From the NCBI GenBank assembly GCA_964393525.1, contig CAYMTV010000016.1, positions 1-23,012 of the forward strand: 23,012 bases of DNA. The letters are read 5' to 3'. Positions 7,187 through 14,303 of this stretch are shown piece by piece. How positions within the stretch are numbered: position 1 is the first letter of the stretch; each line of letters starts with the position of its first letter. Origin of the DNA: CAYMTV01 sp964393525 (lineage in GTDB: Bacteria; Patescibacteriota; Microgenomatia; Daviesbacterales; UBA10151). A model generated the notes under the pieces. That model was not told the origin of the DNA, searched no databases, and worked only from the letters and a program-made list of their open reading frames with translations. Position numbers and translations under genes: made by a program.

Positions 7187-7743
7187 GCAGCAAAAAAAAC
7201 CGGATTTGAAATCCCCAACATTGTAATAAGCAAACCAAAGAGCAAAAATGGGGCCAAAATATTAAAGATCGCCTTGGCCAAAGAATATTGATGAATCCTT
7301 TGAAAACTTAATATCAGGCAGTAGACCAAAAAAGCAAACAAAAAAATTCTTATAAAAGGGATCCAAAAAAATATTAGCACCGGACTGCAAAATGCTAGAG
7401 TCTTGATGCTTTCCAAAAGATTGGCTCTGCCTTTTAAAGCCTTTGCTATCAAGTGCAGTAACGTCCCAATAATAAGAAAAAGTATAAATATTACCGGAAG
7501 CCAAAAAACCATCTCGGTAACAGTTAAGAAAACTACCAATGCCGATTTGTAGAAAAAAATATCTCCCAAAGTTTTTACAACCAGTCCTAAGCTTAAGTTT
7601 ATAAGTAAAAAAAATAGCCCGTTTTCAACCTTAGGATATCTTATAATCAAACTTGGATAAGATTTCGGATGTAAAAAGAAGCTACTTATTAGCTTGAAAT
7701 AATTTTTAAAACCAAAATTATCATATTTTTTAGGCCGGCCCAT
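7183..7743 (-). CDS. YIP1-type multi-pass membrane protein
   Basis: A 186-residue integral membrane protein with about five hydrophobic segments, at roughly 42-60, 65-85, 86-106, 120-145 and 155-180. A cytosolic N terminus (MGRPKKYDNFGFKNYFKLISSFFLHPKSYP) is followed by a first helix pair. The layout resembles YIP1/DUF1282-family proteins. No catalytic residues are visible and the function is unknown. No SD precedes the ATG at 7743. A long hairpin lies just upstream. Confidence 0.65.
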   Translation of the reverse strand: MGRPKKYDNFGFKNYFKLISSFFLHPKSYPSLIIRYPKVENGLFFLLINLSLGLVVKTLGDIFFYKSALVVFLTVTEMVFWLPVIFILFLIIGTLLHLIAKALKGRANLLESIKTLAFCSPVLIFFWIPFIRIFLFAFLVYCLILSFQRIHQYSLAKAIFNILAPFLLFGLLITMLGISNPVFFAA

Positions 7744-7751
7744 ATATTTTT

Positions 7752-7807
7752 GGACATTTTCGGTCGACCTTCGAACTGTTTAAATAGATTCGGTTGCCGA
7801 AAAGTCC
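7752..7807. repeat. Long imperfect hairpin
   Basis: Arms GGAC-A-TTTTCGG-T-CGACC (7752-7769) and GGTTG-CCGAAAA-GTCC (7792-7807) give 16 paired bases with two single-base bulges, one G·U and a 22-nt loop. No T-tract follows, so it is not an intrinsic terminator. The gap 7744-8009 otherwise shows only an unsupported reading frame (7750-7977, TTG start inside the hairpin, no SD). Confidence 0.6.
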
Positions 7808-8009
7808 AGCATGATCTTAATCTGTTTTATTTAGAAAATAAATTAACAGATCCACTTGCGATTGCAAAGCAACCACAAGAGCAAGTATCTAACTTTAAGG
7901 AACTTAGATTTTGCAGTCAAGAGGTAAGAAAAGAGGTATTGCCAAAAAAAATATCTGATCATATACTTGGGTATTGATAAAACATATCTGCCAGAAGGTG
8001 GTGAATTAA

Positions 8010-8264
8010 ATGAGTAGAAACGTTACTATTGTTGTAATTATCCTAATCATTGTTCTTCTGGCAGCATATTTAGTCTGGCTTCGTGGTAGATACACGGCTT
8101 CACCAACGCCTAGCCCAACGCCCCAACCTACAGTAGAAGCCACACCAACTTTAACTCCAACCTCCACGGCGAGTCCAACAGCCACACCGGCTGCCAGCCC
8201 AAGGGAGGCAACAAGGTCAGGAGCAAGAGGGAAAACAGCCACACCGGCTGCCACAACCAGGTAG
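8010..8264 (+). CDS. Small anchored Thr/Pro/Ala-rich surface protein
   Basis: 84 residues. Residues 6-24 form one transmembrane helix (VTIVVIILIIVLLAAYLVW) after a short basic start, followed by RGR. The rest is low complexity, rich in Thr, Pro, Ser and Ala (TPSPTPQPTVEATPTLTPTS), as in extracellular stalk or linker regions. A good SD (AGAAGGTGGTGA, 7993-8004) supports this start. The coding sequence contains a 20-nt direct repeat (8177-8196 and 8234-8253) encoding TATPAA. Probably an outward-facing N-anchored protein; function unknown. The opposite-strand frame is a shadow. Confidence 0.6.
   Translation: MSRNVTIVVIILIIVLLAAYLVWLRGRYTASPTPSPTPQPTVEATPTLTPTSTASPTATPAASPREATRSGARGKTATPAATTR
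8177..8253. repeat. 20-nt direct repeat inside the Thr/Pro-rich gene
   Basis: AACAGCCACACCGGCTGCCA occurs at 8177-8196 and again, identical, at 8234-8253. The 57-nt period is a multiple of three, so each copy is read in the same frame; this suggests growth of the low-complexity tail by duplication. Confidence 0.7.
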
Positions 8265-8293
8265 ATACTCAATAAGCGTCGTTACTTTTCTTA

Positions 8294-8309
8294 CAGTACT
8301 TGTGTACTG
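8294..8309. promoter_or_regulatory. Short palindrome upstream of trxB
   Basis: CAGTAC-TTGT-GTACTG, a perfect 6-bp inverted repeat 30 nt before the trxB start. It may be an operator or a short hairpin. No convincing promoter or SD was found beside it. Confidence 0.3.
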
Positions 8310-8338
8310 GATATTCTTTTGATACCCTTTAAATCTTA

Positions 8339-9283
8339 ATGGAAGATTCGCAAGTAGAGAGACTGGTTATTATAGGTTCTGGTCCTGCAGGGTTAACTGC
8401 AGCAATTTATGGGGCAAGAGGCGCTTTAAATCCTTTAGTTGTTGCTGGCAGGGAAGCAGGTGGACAACTGACTTTAACAACTGATGTCGATGATTTTCCA
8501 GGCTTTCACGAAGGCATTCAAGGACCTGATCTGATGATCAAAATGCGTAAGCAGGCCGAGAGGTTTAATACCAGATTTATCAATGAAGATGTTTTATCGG
8601 TTGATTTCAAAAGCAGACCTTTTACTATCAAAACTGAATCTCAAGAAGTTAATACCCAGACAGTTATTTTAGCAACCGGTGCTTCAGCGATGTGGTTAGG
8701 ACTTGAAAGTGAACAAAGATTAAGAGGAAAAGGAGTGTCGGCCTGTGCCGTTTGTGACGCACTGTTTTTTAAAGGTAAAAATGTGATTGTTGTTGGCGGA
8801 GGGGATACAGCTATGAGGGAGGCTCAGCACCTATCTAAGGTCGTAAGTCATGTAACTGTAGTCCATAGAAGAGACAAACTCCGGGCCCAAGCTGCTTTAG
8901 AACAAATGGTCCGTTCAAAACCAAATGTGGATTTTATCTGGGACACAGTTATAGAAGAGGTTTTGGGGGAAGATAAAGTTACAGGAGTAAAATTGAAAAA
9001 TGTTCAAACCGGAGAGATTAGTGAAAAGGCAATAGATGGAGTATTTATAGCCATAGGTCACAAACCAAATACAGAGTTTTTAAAAGGACAGATTGAATTA
9101 GATGAGAAAGGTTACATCAGAGTTCATGATGAGGTTTTCACTTCAATTGAAGGGATATTTGTCGCTGGAGATGTATCTGATTTTAAATACCGTCAAGCAG
9201 TTACGGCCGCTGGCGCCGGCTGCAAAGCTGCACTTGAGGTAGAGGAGTATTTAGAACACCTAAGACTTCCAACAGAAAATTAA
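8339..9283 (+). CDS. trxB: Thioredoxin reductase
   Basis: An FAD/NADPH flavoenzyme that reduces thioredoxin. 314 residues, normal for the low-molecular-weight bacterial type. FAD-binding GSGPAG sits near the N terminus, GGQLTLTTDVDDFPGF is typical of TrxB, the redox pair is Cys136 and Cys139 in CAVCDA, the NADPH motif is GGGDTAMREA, and the second FAD motif is GIFVAGDV. The ATG at 8339 has no SD. The gene converges on vapC, whose end overlaps it by 4 nt. Role: thiol redox balance, in keeping with the NiSOD nearby. Confidence 0.95.
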   Translation: MEDSQVERLVIIGSGPAGLTAAIYGARGALNPLVVAGREAGGQLTLTTDVDDFPGFHEGIQGPDLMIKMRKQAERFNTRFINEDVLSVDFKSRPFTIKTESQEVNTQTVILATGASAMWLGLESEQRLRGKGVSACAVCDALFFKGKNVIVVGGGDTAMREAQHLSKVVSHVTVVHRRDKLRAQAALEQMVRSKPNVDFIWDTVIEEVLGEDKVTGVKLKNVQTGEISEKAIDGVFIAIGHKPNTEFLKGQIELDEKGYIRVHDEVFTSIEGIFVAGDVSDFKYRQAVTAAGAGCKAALEVEEYLEHLRLPTEN

Positions 9284-9693
9284 GGTAAGGTAGAAATTCC
9301 TACCTTTTTAAAATCTGAATCTAAGGAAATAATAGATTCTAAATTATATTTTTTCTTTAGGACAACTGTCGTAGCATCACTCATAGATAGTTTATGTCCG
9401 GAAAATTTTTGTACGATTTCAAAAGCTTCTATTTGAATCTCTTCATCTACCCAAAGCTGGGTTAGCCACTTTGTTTCTATACTTTTAATAACAAACTCAA
9501 TAAACTTATTAGCTACTTTAGGATTTAGGTAAATAAAATTGGTAACTGTTTCATCAATAATATCATTTGAGGTGACAATTACTGTCCGTTCCTTAATAAA
9601 TCTCTTTATTAGATTTTTAATACGAATATGATCTGGTTCATCAGAAAGATAATATGCCATCCAAGCTGAAGTATCTATAAAAACTTTATACAC
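9280..9693 (-). CDS. vapC: PIN-domain toxin (VapC-like)
   Basis: A 137-residue PIN-domain ribonuclease. The expected acidic residues are present: Asp7 in FIDTSAW, Glu48 in NDIIDET, Asp106 in LSMSDATTV and Asp125/Asp127 in SLDSDF. The family cleaves RNA, often tRNA or rRNA, in a Mg-dependent way. It lies 2 nt downstream of the antitoxin gene in the usual order, so it is translated from the same mRNA. Confidence 0.9.
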   Translation of the reverse strand: MYKVFIDTSAWMAYYLSDEPDHIRIKNLIKRFIKERTVIVTSNDIIDETVTNFIYLNPKVANKFIEFVIKSIETKWLTQLWVDEEIQIEAFEIVQKFSGHKLSMSDATTVVLKKKYNLESIISLDSDFKKVGISTLP

Positions 9694-9695
9694 CC

Positions 9696-9944
9696 TTAAT
9701 CCTTGGGATAGATTTTGTTAACATTTCTTGAAATTCCAGGTTTTCCTCCTTTGGCAAAACCAGCCATCTTTAAAAGGGGATTATTTTTCATCCTCGCTCT
9801 TTTAACTAATAGTTTTTCATACTCCTTAGCCATCTTATCTATTGCATCTCTAATAATCTGGGAGCGTGAAATATTAGTAAGTCTCGCAAGGCTATCTAAA
9901 ATATCAACAGACTTTGGGTTTAAGTATATTTGGTATCTATTCAT
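9696..9944 (-). CDS. vapB: Ribbon-helix-helix antitoxin (VapB-like)
   Basis: 82 residues. The N-terminal ribbon-helix-helix domain (RYQIYLNPKSVDILDSLARLTNISRSQIIRDAIDKM) is followed by a basic linker and a C-terminal tail (KMAGFAKGGKPG) that would wrap the toxin. It is expected to bind its own promoter, which carries a palindrome. There is no SD: the -10 box ends 6 nt before the ATG. Confidence 0.85.
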   Translation of the reverse strand: MNRYQIYLNPKSVDILDSLARLTNISRSQIIRDAIDKMAKEYEKLLVKRARMKNNPLLKMAGFAKGGKPGISRNVNKIYPKD

Positions 9945-9945
9945 T

Positions 9946-9979
9946 TATACACCATACCATATGTGGTGTATAAAGTCAA
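9946..9979 (-). promoter_or_regulatory. vapBC promoter overlaid by a palindromic operator
   Basis: On the minus strand TTGACT (9979-9974), a 17-bp spacer and TATGGT (9956-9951) form a promoter ending 6 nt before the vapB ATG. A perfect inverted repeat, TATACACCA (9946-9954) and TGGTGTATA (9964-9972), covers the -10 box and spacer, as expected for autorepression by VapB or VapBC. Confidence 0.75.
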
Positions 9980-10058
9980 TTATATATAGAGAGATCAGTA
10001 CCAGCAACACTAACAGTAGATTTACGATTCTCTTACTAGAATTTTTCTTAAAAAGTGG

Positions 10059-10064
10059 TATATT
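10059..10064 (+). promoter_or_regulatory. Extended -10 promoter of sodN, leaderless
   Basis: TGGTATATT contains an extended -10 element (TGn plus TATATT at 10059-10064). The sodN ATG begins 8 nt after it, so transcription should start at or next to the start codon. The -35 region is weak. Confidence 0.55.
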
Positions 10065-10071
10065 TTGTCTA

Positions 10072-10569
10072 ATGTTTAAACATCTTCTAAAGCTCATTCC
10101 ATCCAAAACAGTTTATGCCCATTGTGATATTCCTTGTGGGATTTATGATCCGCACAATATGCAAATGGCTGCCCATACTATTATCAGAATGGTGAGTATG
10201 CTAAATGATTTAAAACCAAGCAGCGAGGAACCTCCCTTTGATGAAAGAAAGAGGATTATTTCTCAAATTTCGCGTCTTACTAAAGTCAAAGAAGAACATG
10301 CAGAAATATTAAAAGCAGAAGTGCGAGTTTTATGGGCAGACTATTTTAAAGAAGAACATCTAAAAGATTATCCCAATTTACATGATTTAATTTTTAAAAC
10401 TTTGAAACTTGCCTCAAAGGTAAGACAAAATATCGATTTGCAAGTCTCTCAAGAACTCTTAGAGAGTGTCCAAAAAATTGCCGAGATCTTCTATAAAACC
10501 AAAGGGGTTGAGCCGATTAAAGTAAAATCACTTTACCCAACCGAAGGTGAAATAGTAACTTACCGCTAA
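10072..10569 (+). CDS. sodN: Nickel superoxide dismutase precursor
   Basis: Converts superoxide to oxygen and peroxide with nickel. The nickel hook is at residues 17-25, HCDIPCGIY: His17 would be the mature N terminus, and Cys18 and Cys22 bind nickel. A 16-residue propeptide (MFKHLLKLIPSKTVYA) precedes it. The helical body follows (HNMQMAAHTIIRMVSML..., W in VLWADYF). The precursor is 165 residues and the mature part about 149, longer than the 117-residue Streptomyces enzyme. The start is the ATG at 10072; the open frame further upstream runs through the vapB promoter and is not coding. The peptidase gene overlaps the stop (TAATG). Confidence 0.93.
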   Translation: MFKHLLKLIPSKTVYAHCDIPCGIYDPHNMQMAAHTIIRMVSMLNDLKPSSEEPPFDERKRIISQISRLTKVKEEHAEILKAEVRVLWADYFKEEHLKDYPNLHDLIFKTLKLASKVRQNIDLQVSQELLESVQKIAEIFYKTKGVEPIKVKSLYPTEGEIVTYR

Positions 10570-10853
10570 TGCTTCTTTTATCCAACTTTAAAGTGTCGGG
10601 TCATAGTATGGAACCTGCTATTTATGATGGTCAGTCTGTTTTAGTAAGCGCCATACCGTATCTTTATACAAAGCCGAGGATAGGAGAAATTGTTGTATTT
10701 AAAGACAGTAAAAGCTCAAAGACGATTCTAAAAAGAATTGAAAAAATCAATGGAGATAGTTTAAAAGTGGCAGGAGATAATAAAACAGATAGCAGGGATT
10801 TTGGCTGGATTAATACGCGTCAGATAAAAGGTAAGGTGGTCTTATTTTTGTAG
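10569..10853 (+). CDS. sodX: NiSOD maturation peptidase (S26 family)
   Basis: A signal-peptidase-like protein of 94 residues without a clear membrane helix. Catalytic Ser13 sits in GHSMEP and Lys55 in ILKRIEK, and the C-terminal block GDNKTDSRDFGWI is the family's GDNxxxSxDS-type motif. Together with an adjacent sodN it is expected to remove the propeptide and expose the nickel-binding His17. The start overlaps the sodN stop codon by one base, so translation is coupled. Confidence 0.9.
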   Translation: MLLLSNFKVSGHSMEPAIYDGQSVLVSAIPYLYTKPRIGEIVVFKDSKSSKTILKRIEKINGDSLKVAGDNKTDSRDFGWINTRQIKGKVVLFL

Positions 10854-10880
10854 GGCTTTAGATTTAGACATAGGATTACG

Positions 10881-10886
10881 TATAAT
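10881..10886 (+). promoter_or_regulatory. Consensus -10 box, leaderless start
   Basis: TATAAT at 10881-10886 followed by 6 nt and then the ATG at 10893. A weak -35 (TTTAGA, 10857-10862) lies 18 bp upstream. No SD. Confidence 0.6.
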
Positions 10887-10892
10887 ACAGTT

Positions 10893-11279
10893 ATGGTTAC
10901 AGACCCTGCTCAACCAGTTCAATCTCCACCGGTTCCTGCGGCTTCGCCAGTCCAGATGCAACATACTGAGGAGGTAGAAAAACAACATATCAATCAAATA
11001 GCGACTCAGTTACAAAATGCTACCAATAATAATATTGACCCTTCCAGCTTAGTTCCAGCCGCAAGTAAAAATCCCCTTCCTCAATTTGAGCATCCCTTAA
11101 CCCAGGTTGATAAAAAACAACCGGAACCGGCAAAAAGCTTCAATGATTCAGAACTGATGGATGTGATGGAAGGGCTTCAAGGCAAGCCGCGAACCGCGCC
11201 GGCGGCGAATTTTTTAAAAGACAAGGTTGCCTGGATGAAGAAAAAATTCGGGGAAGGAGTGCAGCTAGTCAAGAAGTAA
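10893..11279 (+). CDS. Hypothetical Pro/Gln-rich protein
   Basis: 128 residues, family not recognised. The first about 85 residues are rich in Pro, Gln, Ala and Asn and probably disordered. The last about 40 (LMDVMEGLQGK ... FLKDKVAWMKKKFGEGVQLVKK) could form an amphipathic basic helix. It lies upstream of the VirD4/TraG-like ATPase gene with a repeat-bearing spacer between, so partnership with it is only a guess. Its start is fixed by a consensus -10 box 6 nt upstream. Confidence 0.6.
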   Translation: MVTDPAQPVQSPPVPAASPVQMQHTEEVEKQHINQIATQLQNATNNNIDPSSLVPAASKNPLPQFEHPLTQVDKKQPEPAKSFNDSELMDVMEGLQGKPRTAPAANFLKDKVAWMKKKFGEGVQLVKK

Positions 11280-11336
11280 TAAGGACCTGCTTCGCGCTTC
11301 GGTGTGGAATATTATACCTCGCGCTCGCAGAACCGA

Positions 11337-11388
11337 TTCGACTGAGCAGTTCGGCCCTGAGCTCACTGCCGAAGGGCTCATCGTCGAA
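11337..11388. repeat. Palindromic intergenic repeat (copy A)
   Basis: Nested inverted arms: TTCGAC (11337-11342)/GTCGAA (11383-11388), TGAGC (11343-11347)/GCTCA (11376-11380) and TTCGGC (11350-11355)/GCCGAA (11368-11373). The rest of the spacer 11280-11467 holds GC-rich sequence and the SD of the next gene. It is the same style of element as at 15970-16300 and inside the gene at 18483. Confidence 0.7.
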
Positions 11389-11467
11389 GTCTTGCCTTTT
11401 TGCTTTTCGGAGAAAAGGGCGTATTAAACAAGGCATTTAGTAATAAAAGAAAGGAAGTTTTAAAAAC

Positions 11468-13834
11468 GTGGAAGTGACAGCAGTGCCACAAACTACAGCA
11501 GGAAGTCCTGATCTTACAACCATAATGTTGGTTATCTTTTTGTTAATTGTTTTTTTGGGTGTTTTGGTCGGACTAATTTTAATCTTTGCTCCTTACCTTA
11601 TAGGTTGGTATAAGTACCGCAATCGGGAAAAGGATTCTCTGCAATTTGTGCTTTTGCAGGTAACAGTTCCCAGAGCAAATGAGGTAAAAATTGATGCGGC
11701 AGAACAACTTTTTAGTGCTTTTTCTTCGATCAAAACCCCCGGAGGCTGGTTTAAGTGGTTAAATTTTTTAGTTCCCCAGCCGCATATCTCTTTTGAAATT
11801 GTAGCCTTACCCGAATCTATCCGTTTTTTTGTCTCATGCCACAAAAAGTATCAGGATTTAGTAGAAAAACAGATTAACGGGGCATATCCGGATGCGGCAG
11901 TCAAAGAAGTCCCTGAATACAACATCTTCTCCGAAACAGGCCAGGTAGCTTATACCATGTACAAATTAAAAAACTCCAACCATTTTCCCTTAAAAACTTA
12001 TAAAGAGCTACCAACAGACCCGCTTTCTTCTTTAACCTCAGCTTTGGCGAAGATGCAGCCGGGGGAAGGGGCGGTTGTTCAGATGCTGATTGCGCCGGCC
12101 GATGACTCCTGGAAAAATCCCGGTAAGAACTTTTTGAAAAAAGAACGGGACCCGGGAACAGGGGATAAACCAAAACCTCCACCCGACCAGAAACAACTGG
12201 AGGCGGTAGAGGGAAAACTTTCCAAAACCGGATTTTATACTATTATTAGGATAGTTACTTCATCCACCTCTAAAGAAGCTGCCAAGGCTCATTTGGCAAA
12301 TATTAAAAGTGCTTTTGAACAATTTTCCGGTCCATATAACGGTTTTACAGGATTGAATATCCGCTCGGAAAAAGGGTTTATTAAGGATTTTATCTACCGG
12401 TATATGCCACGGTTTGACAAACCGTCAGTGCTAACAGTGGATGAGCTGGCCTCGGTTTATCATTTTCCCAATAAATCAGTCGAAACACCCCATATATCCT
12501 GGCTTCCGGCCAGGCTTGCTCCGGCTTCGGAGAAGATCCCGACCTCGGGGCTTTACTTGGGTAAATCAATCTTTCGGGGAACCGAAAGGCCGATTTATAT
12601 CTCCGAGGCTGACAGGCAACGGCACATGTACATTATCGGAAGGACCGGTACCGGTAAATCGCAATTTTTACTTTCACTTGCGATGCAGGATGTTTTAGCC
12701 GGTAAAGGAATTGCTTTTATAGACCCTCATGGTGATGCTGCAGAGGAACTGGTGAATTTAGTCCCTCCATCCAGGGCTCAGGACGTAATCTTTTGGGATC
12801 CGGCGGATACCGAACGGCCTTTTGGGATGAATATGCTTGAATATATGTCCGAGGATCAAAAATACTTTATCGTTGAATCAATTATTGGAATGCTTTATAA
12901 GCTTTATGATCCAAACCATACCGGTATTATTGGTCCCCGTCTTGAGCATGCTGCCAGAAATGTTTTGCTGACTGTGATGTCCCTTCCCGGCGGAACCCTA
13001 ATTGAGGTAGTCCGCAGCCTTCAAGATCCAAACTACGTTAGGGAAGTCTTGCCCTATGTTACGGATCCAATGGTTCGTCGCTACTGGACGGATCAAATTG
13101 CCCAGACCACGGATTTCCACAAATCTGAAACTTTAGATTACTTTGTTTCTAAATTTGGAAAGTTTGTCTCGGTGATGATGCTTCGAAACATAATCGGTCA
13201 ATCCAAATCATCGTTCAGTTTAAGACAGATTATGGATCAGGGAAAAATATTAATAGTGAATTTGTCCAAGGGGAAAATGGGGGAGGATAATTCAAACTTT
13301 TTAGGGCTTATTTTAGTCCCAAGGATTCTGGCAGCAGCAATGAGCCGGGCGGACATGCCGGAGGCCCAAAGGCGGGACTTTTACCTTTATGTGGATGAGT
13401 TTCAAAACTTTGCCACCGATTCTTTTGCCTCGATTCTTTCTGAGGCCAGAAAATACAGGCTAAACTTGATTGTGGCAAACCAGTTTATCGGTCAGATTGA
13501 TGAAAATATTAAAAATGCCATTTTTGGAAATGTAGGAACTGTTATGACATTTAGGGTGGGTGTCACAGATGCCAATTTTCTGCAGCATGAGATGGCCCCG
13601 GTTTTTAATGAACAGGATTTAGTTAACGTTGAGGCCAATACCCTATATGTTAAGACCCAGGTTAAAGGAGAACCGGTGCCGCCGTTTTCCTTGAATGTGA
13701 CCAAAGATATGAAGGCCTGGTACGCCATGATGCGACAAGATGTGGGACGGGCAATAAAAGAGCTTTCAAGACTGACTTATGGAAAAGACAAAGCCATGGT
13801 AGAGGCAGAAATCGCCCAAAGAGCAAAATTATGA
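11468..13834 (+). CDS. Membrane-anchored VirD4/TraG-like ATPase
   Basis: 788 residues. An N-terminal transmembrane helix lies at about 18-46 (LTTIMLVIFLLIVFLGVLVGLILIFAP). A long middle domain is followed by a hexameric FtsK/HerA-type ATPase: Walker A GRTGTGKS at about 391-398, DPHGDAAEEL just after, Walker B FYLYVDEFQNF at about 638-646 and a sensor region LIVANQF. The VirD4/TraG/TraD family couples DNA or protein substrates to type IV secretion. No other conjugation or pilus gene is in the window, and such lone copies are common in this kind of genome, where their role is unclear. GTG start with AAAGGAAG about 10 nt upstream. Confidence 0.87.
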   Translation: MEVTAVPQTTAGSPDLTTIMLVIFLLIVFLGVLVGLILIFAPYLIGWYKYRNREKDSLQFVLLQVTVPRANEVKIDAAEQLFSAFSSIKTPGGWFKWLNFLVPQPHISFEIVALPESIRFFVSCHKKYQDLVEKQINGAYPDAAVKEVPEYNIFSETGQVAYTMYKLKNSNHFPLKTYKELPTDPLSSLTSALAKMQPGEGAVVQMLIAPADDSWKNPGKNFLKKERDPGTGDKPKPPPDQKQLEAVEGKLSKTGFYTIIRIVTSSTSKEAAKAHLANIKSAFEQFSGPYNGFTGLNIRSEKGFIKDFIYRYMPRFDKPSVLTVDELASVYHFPNKSVETPHISWLPARLAPASEKIPTSGLYLGKSIFRGTERPIYISEADRQRHMYIIGRTGTGKSQFLLSLAMQDVLAGKGIAFIDPHGDAAEELVNLVPPSRAQDVIFWDPADTERPFGMNMLEYMSEDQKYFIVESIIGMLYKLYDPNHTGIIGPRLEHAARNVLLTVMSLPGGTLIEVVRSLQDPNYVREVLPYVTDPMVRRYWTDQIAQTTDFHKSETLDYFVSKFGKFVSVMMLRNIIGQSKSSFSLRQIMDQGKILIVNLSKGKMGEDNSNFLGLILVPRILAAAMSRADMPEAQRRDFYLYVDEFQNFATDSFASILSEARKYRLNLIVANQFIGQIDENIKNAIFGNVGTVMTFRVGVTDANFLQHEMAPVFNEQDLVNVEANTLYVKTQVKGEPVPPFSLNVTKDMKAWYAMMRQDVGRAIKELSRLTYGKDKAMVEAEIAQRAKL

Positions 13835-13865
13835 CTTCATTATAGAGGCAAAAAAGGAGGTTTTT

Positions 13866-13874
13866 TGGTACAAT
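13866..13874 (+). promoter_or_regulatory. Extended -10 promoter of tRNA-Ile
   Basis: TGG directly followed by TACAAT (13869-13874); the tRNA begins 16 nt further on. The -35 is weak. Confidence 0.45.
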
Positions 13875-13889
13875 TAACGCCTAAAACTT

Positions 13890-13961
13890 GCGCGAATAGC
13901 TCAACGGTAGAGCAGTTGTCTTATACACAACTGGTTCCTGGTTCGAATCCAGGTTCGCGCA
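13890..13961 (+). tRNA. tRNA-Ile (anticodon UAU)
   Basis: All arms fold: acceptor GCGCGAA/TTCGCGC, D-stem GCTC/GAGC, anticodon stem GTTGT/ACAAC with loop CTTATAC, T-stem CCTGG/CCAGG with loop TTCGAAT, discriminator A. 72 nt, no encoded CCA. The anticodon UAU reads AUA (and perhaps other AUN codons, depending on modification). Most bacteria read AUA with a lysidine-modified CAU tRNA instead. Confidence 0.9.
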
Positions 13962-14034
13962 CTATGTAAGACCCAGTTGAGGGTTCGAGTACAAGCGGCT
14001 CCACCGCCAAACTCCCTAAAAGGAGGTGAGGATT

Positions 14035-14286
14035 TTGGATAATCCAATTGGTAAAGTTATTCACTACTACGATAAACTCGGCGTTGCCATTATCGACCTT
14101 GATTCTGGTGGTTTAAAAGTAGGTGATGAAATCAAATTTAAAATAGCAAATACCGAAGAGTTTTCTCAGAAAGTAGAATCACTCCAGGTCGATCATCAAA
14201 GTGTTGAATCTGTTAAAAAAGGAGATTCTTTTGGCCTAAAAGTTGAAAAACCTACCAAACCAGGCACTTTAGTTTACTCTGTTTAA
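14035..14286 (+). CDS. Translation elongation factor-like domain protein
   Basis: 83 residues forming a single beta-barrel-type domain similar to domain 2 of translation GTPases: IGKVIHYYDKLGVAIIDLDSGGLKVGDEIKFK...FSQKVESLQVDHQSVESVKKGDSFGLKV. No GTPase domain is present. Such stand-alone proteins occur in archaea and some bacteria, function unknown. The TTG at 14035 is chosen because AGGAGGTGAGG (14021-14031) is well spaced to it; the GTG at 14026 lies inside that SD. It sits 73 nt after tRNA-Ile and may be on the same transcript. Confidence 0.75.
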   Translation: MDNPIGKVIHYYDKLGVAIIDLDSGGLKVGDEIKFKIANTEEFSQKVESLQVDHQSVESVKKGDSFGLKVEKPTKPGTLVYSV

Positions 14287-14303
14287 AATAATTGTGGCCC
14301 GGT

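Noticed and set aside
7750..7977. Open frame of 75 codons, TTG start
   Set aside because: The start lies inside a hairpin, no SD or promoter, no recognisable family; not enough support for a gene.
9715..10071. Upstream extension of the sodN reading frame
   Set aside because: It runs antisense through vapB and its promoter; the extended -10 and the propeptide place the start at 10072.
11468..13834. Evidence for a conjugative element
   Set aside because: Only the VirD4/TraG-like ATPase is present, with no relaxase, VirB4 or pilus genes; it is better described as a lone ATPase.
13970..14010. T-arm-like GGGTTCGAGT and GGCTCCACC after tRNA-Ile
   Set aside because: No matching second half of the T-stem, no anticodon arm; at most a decayed tRNA piece.
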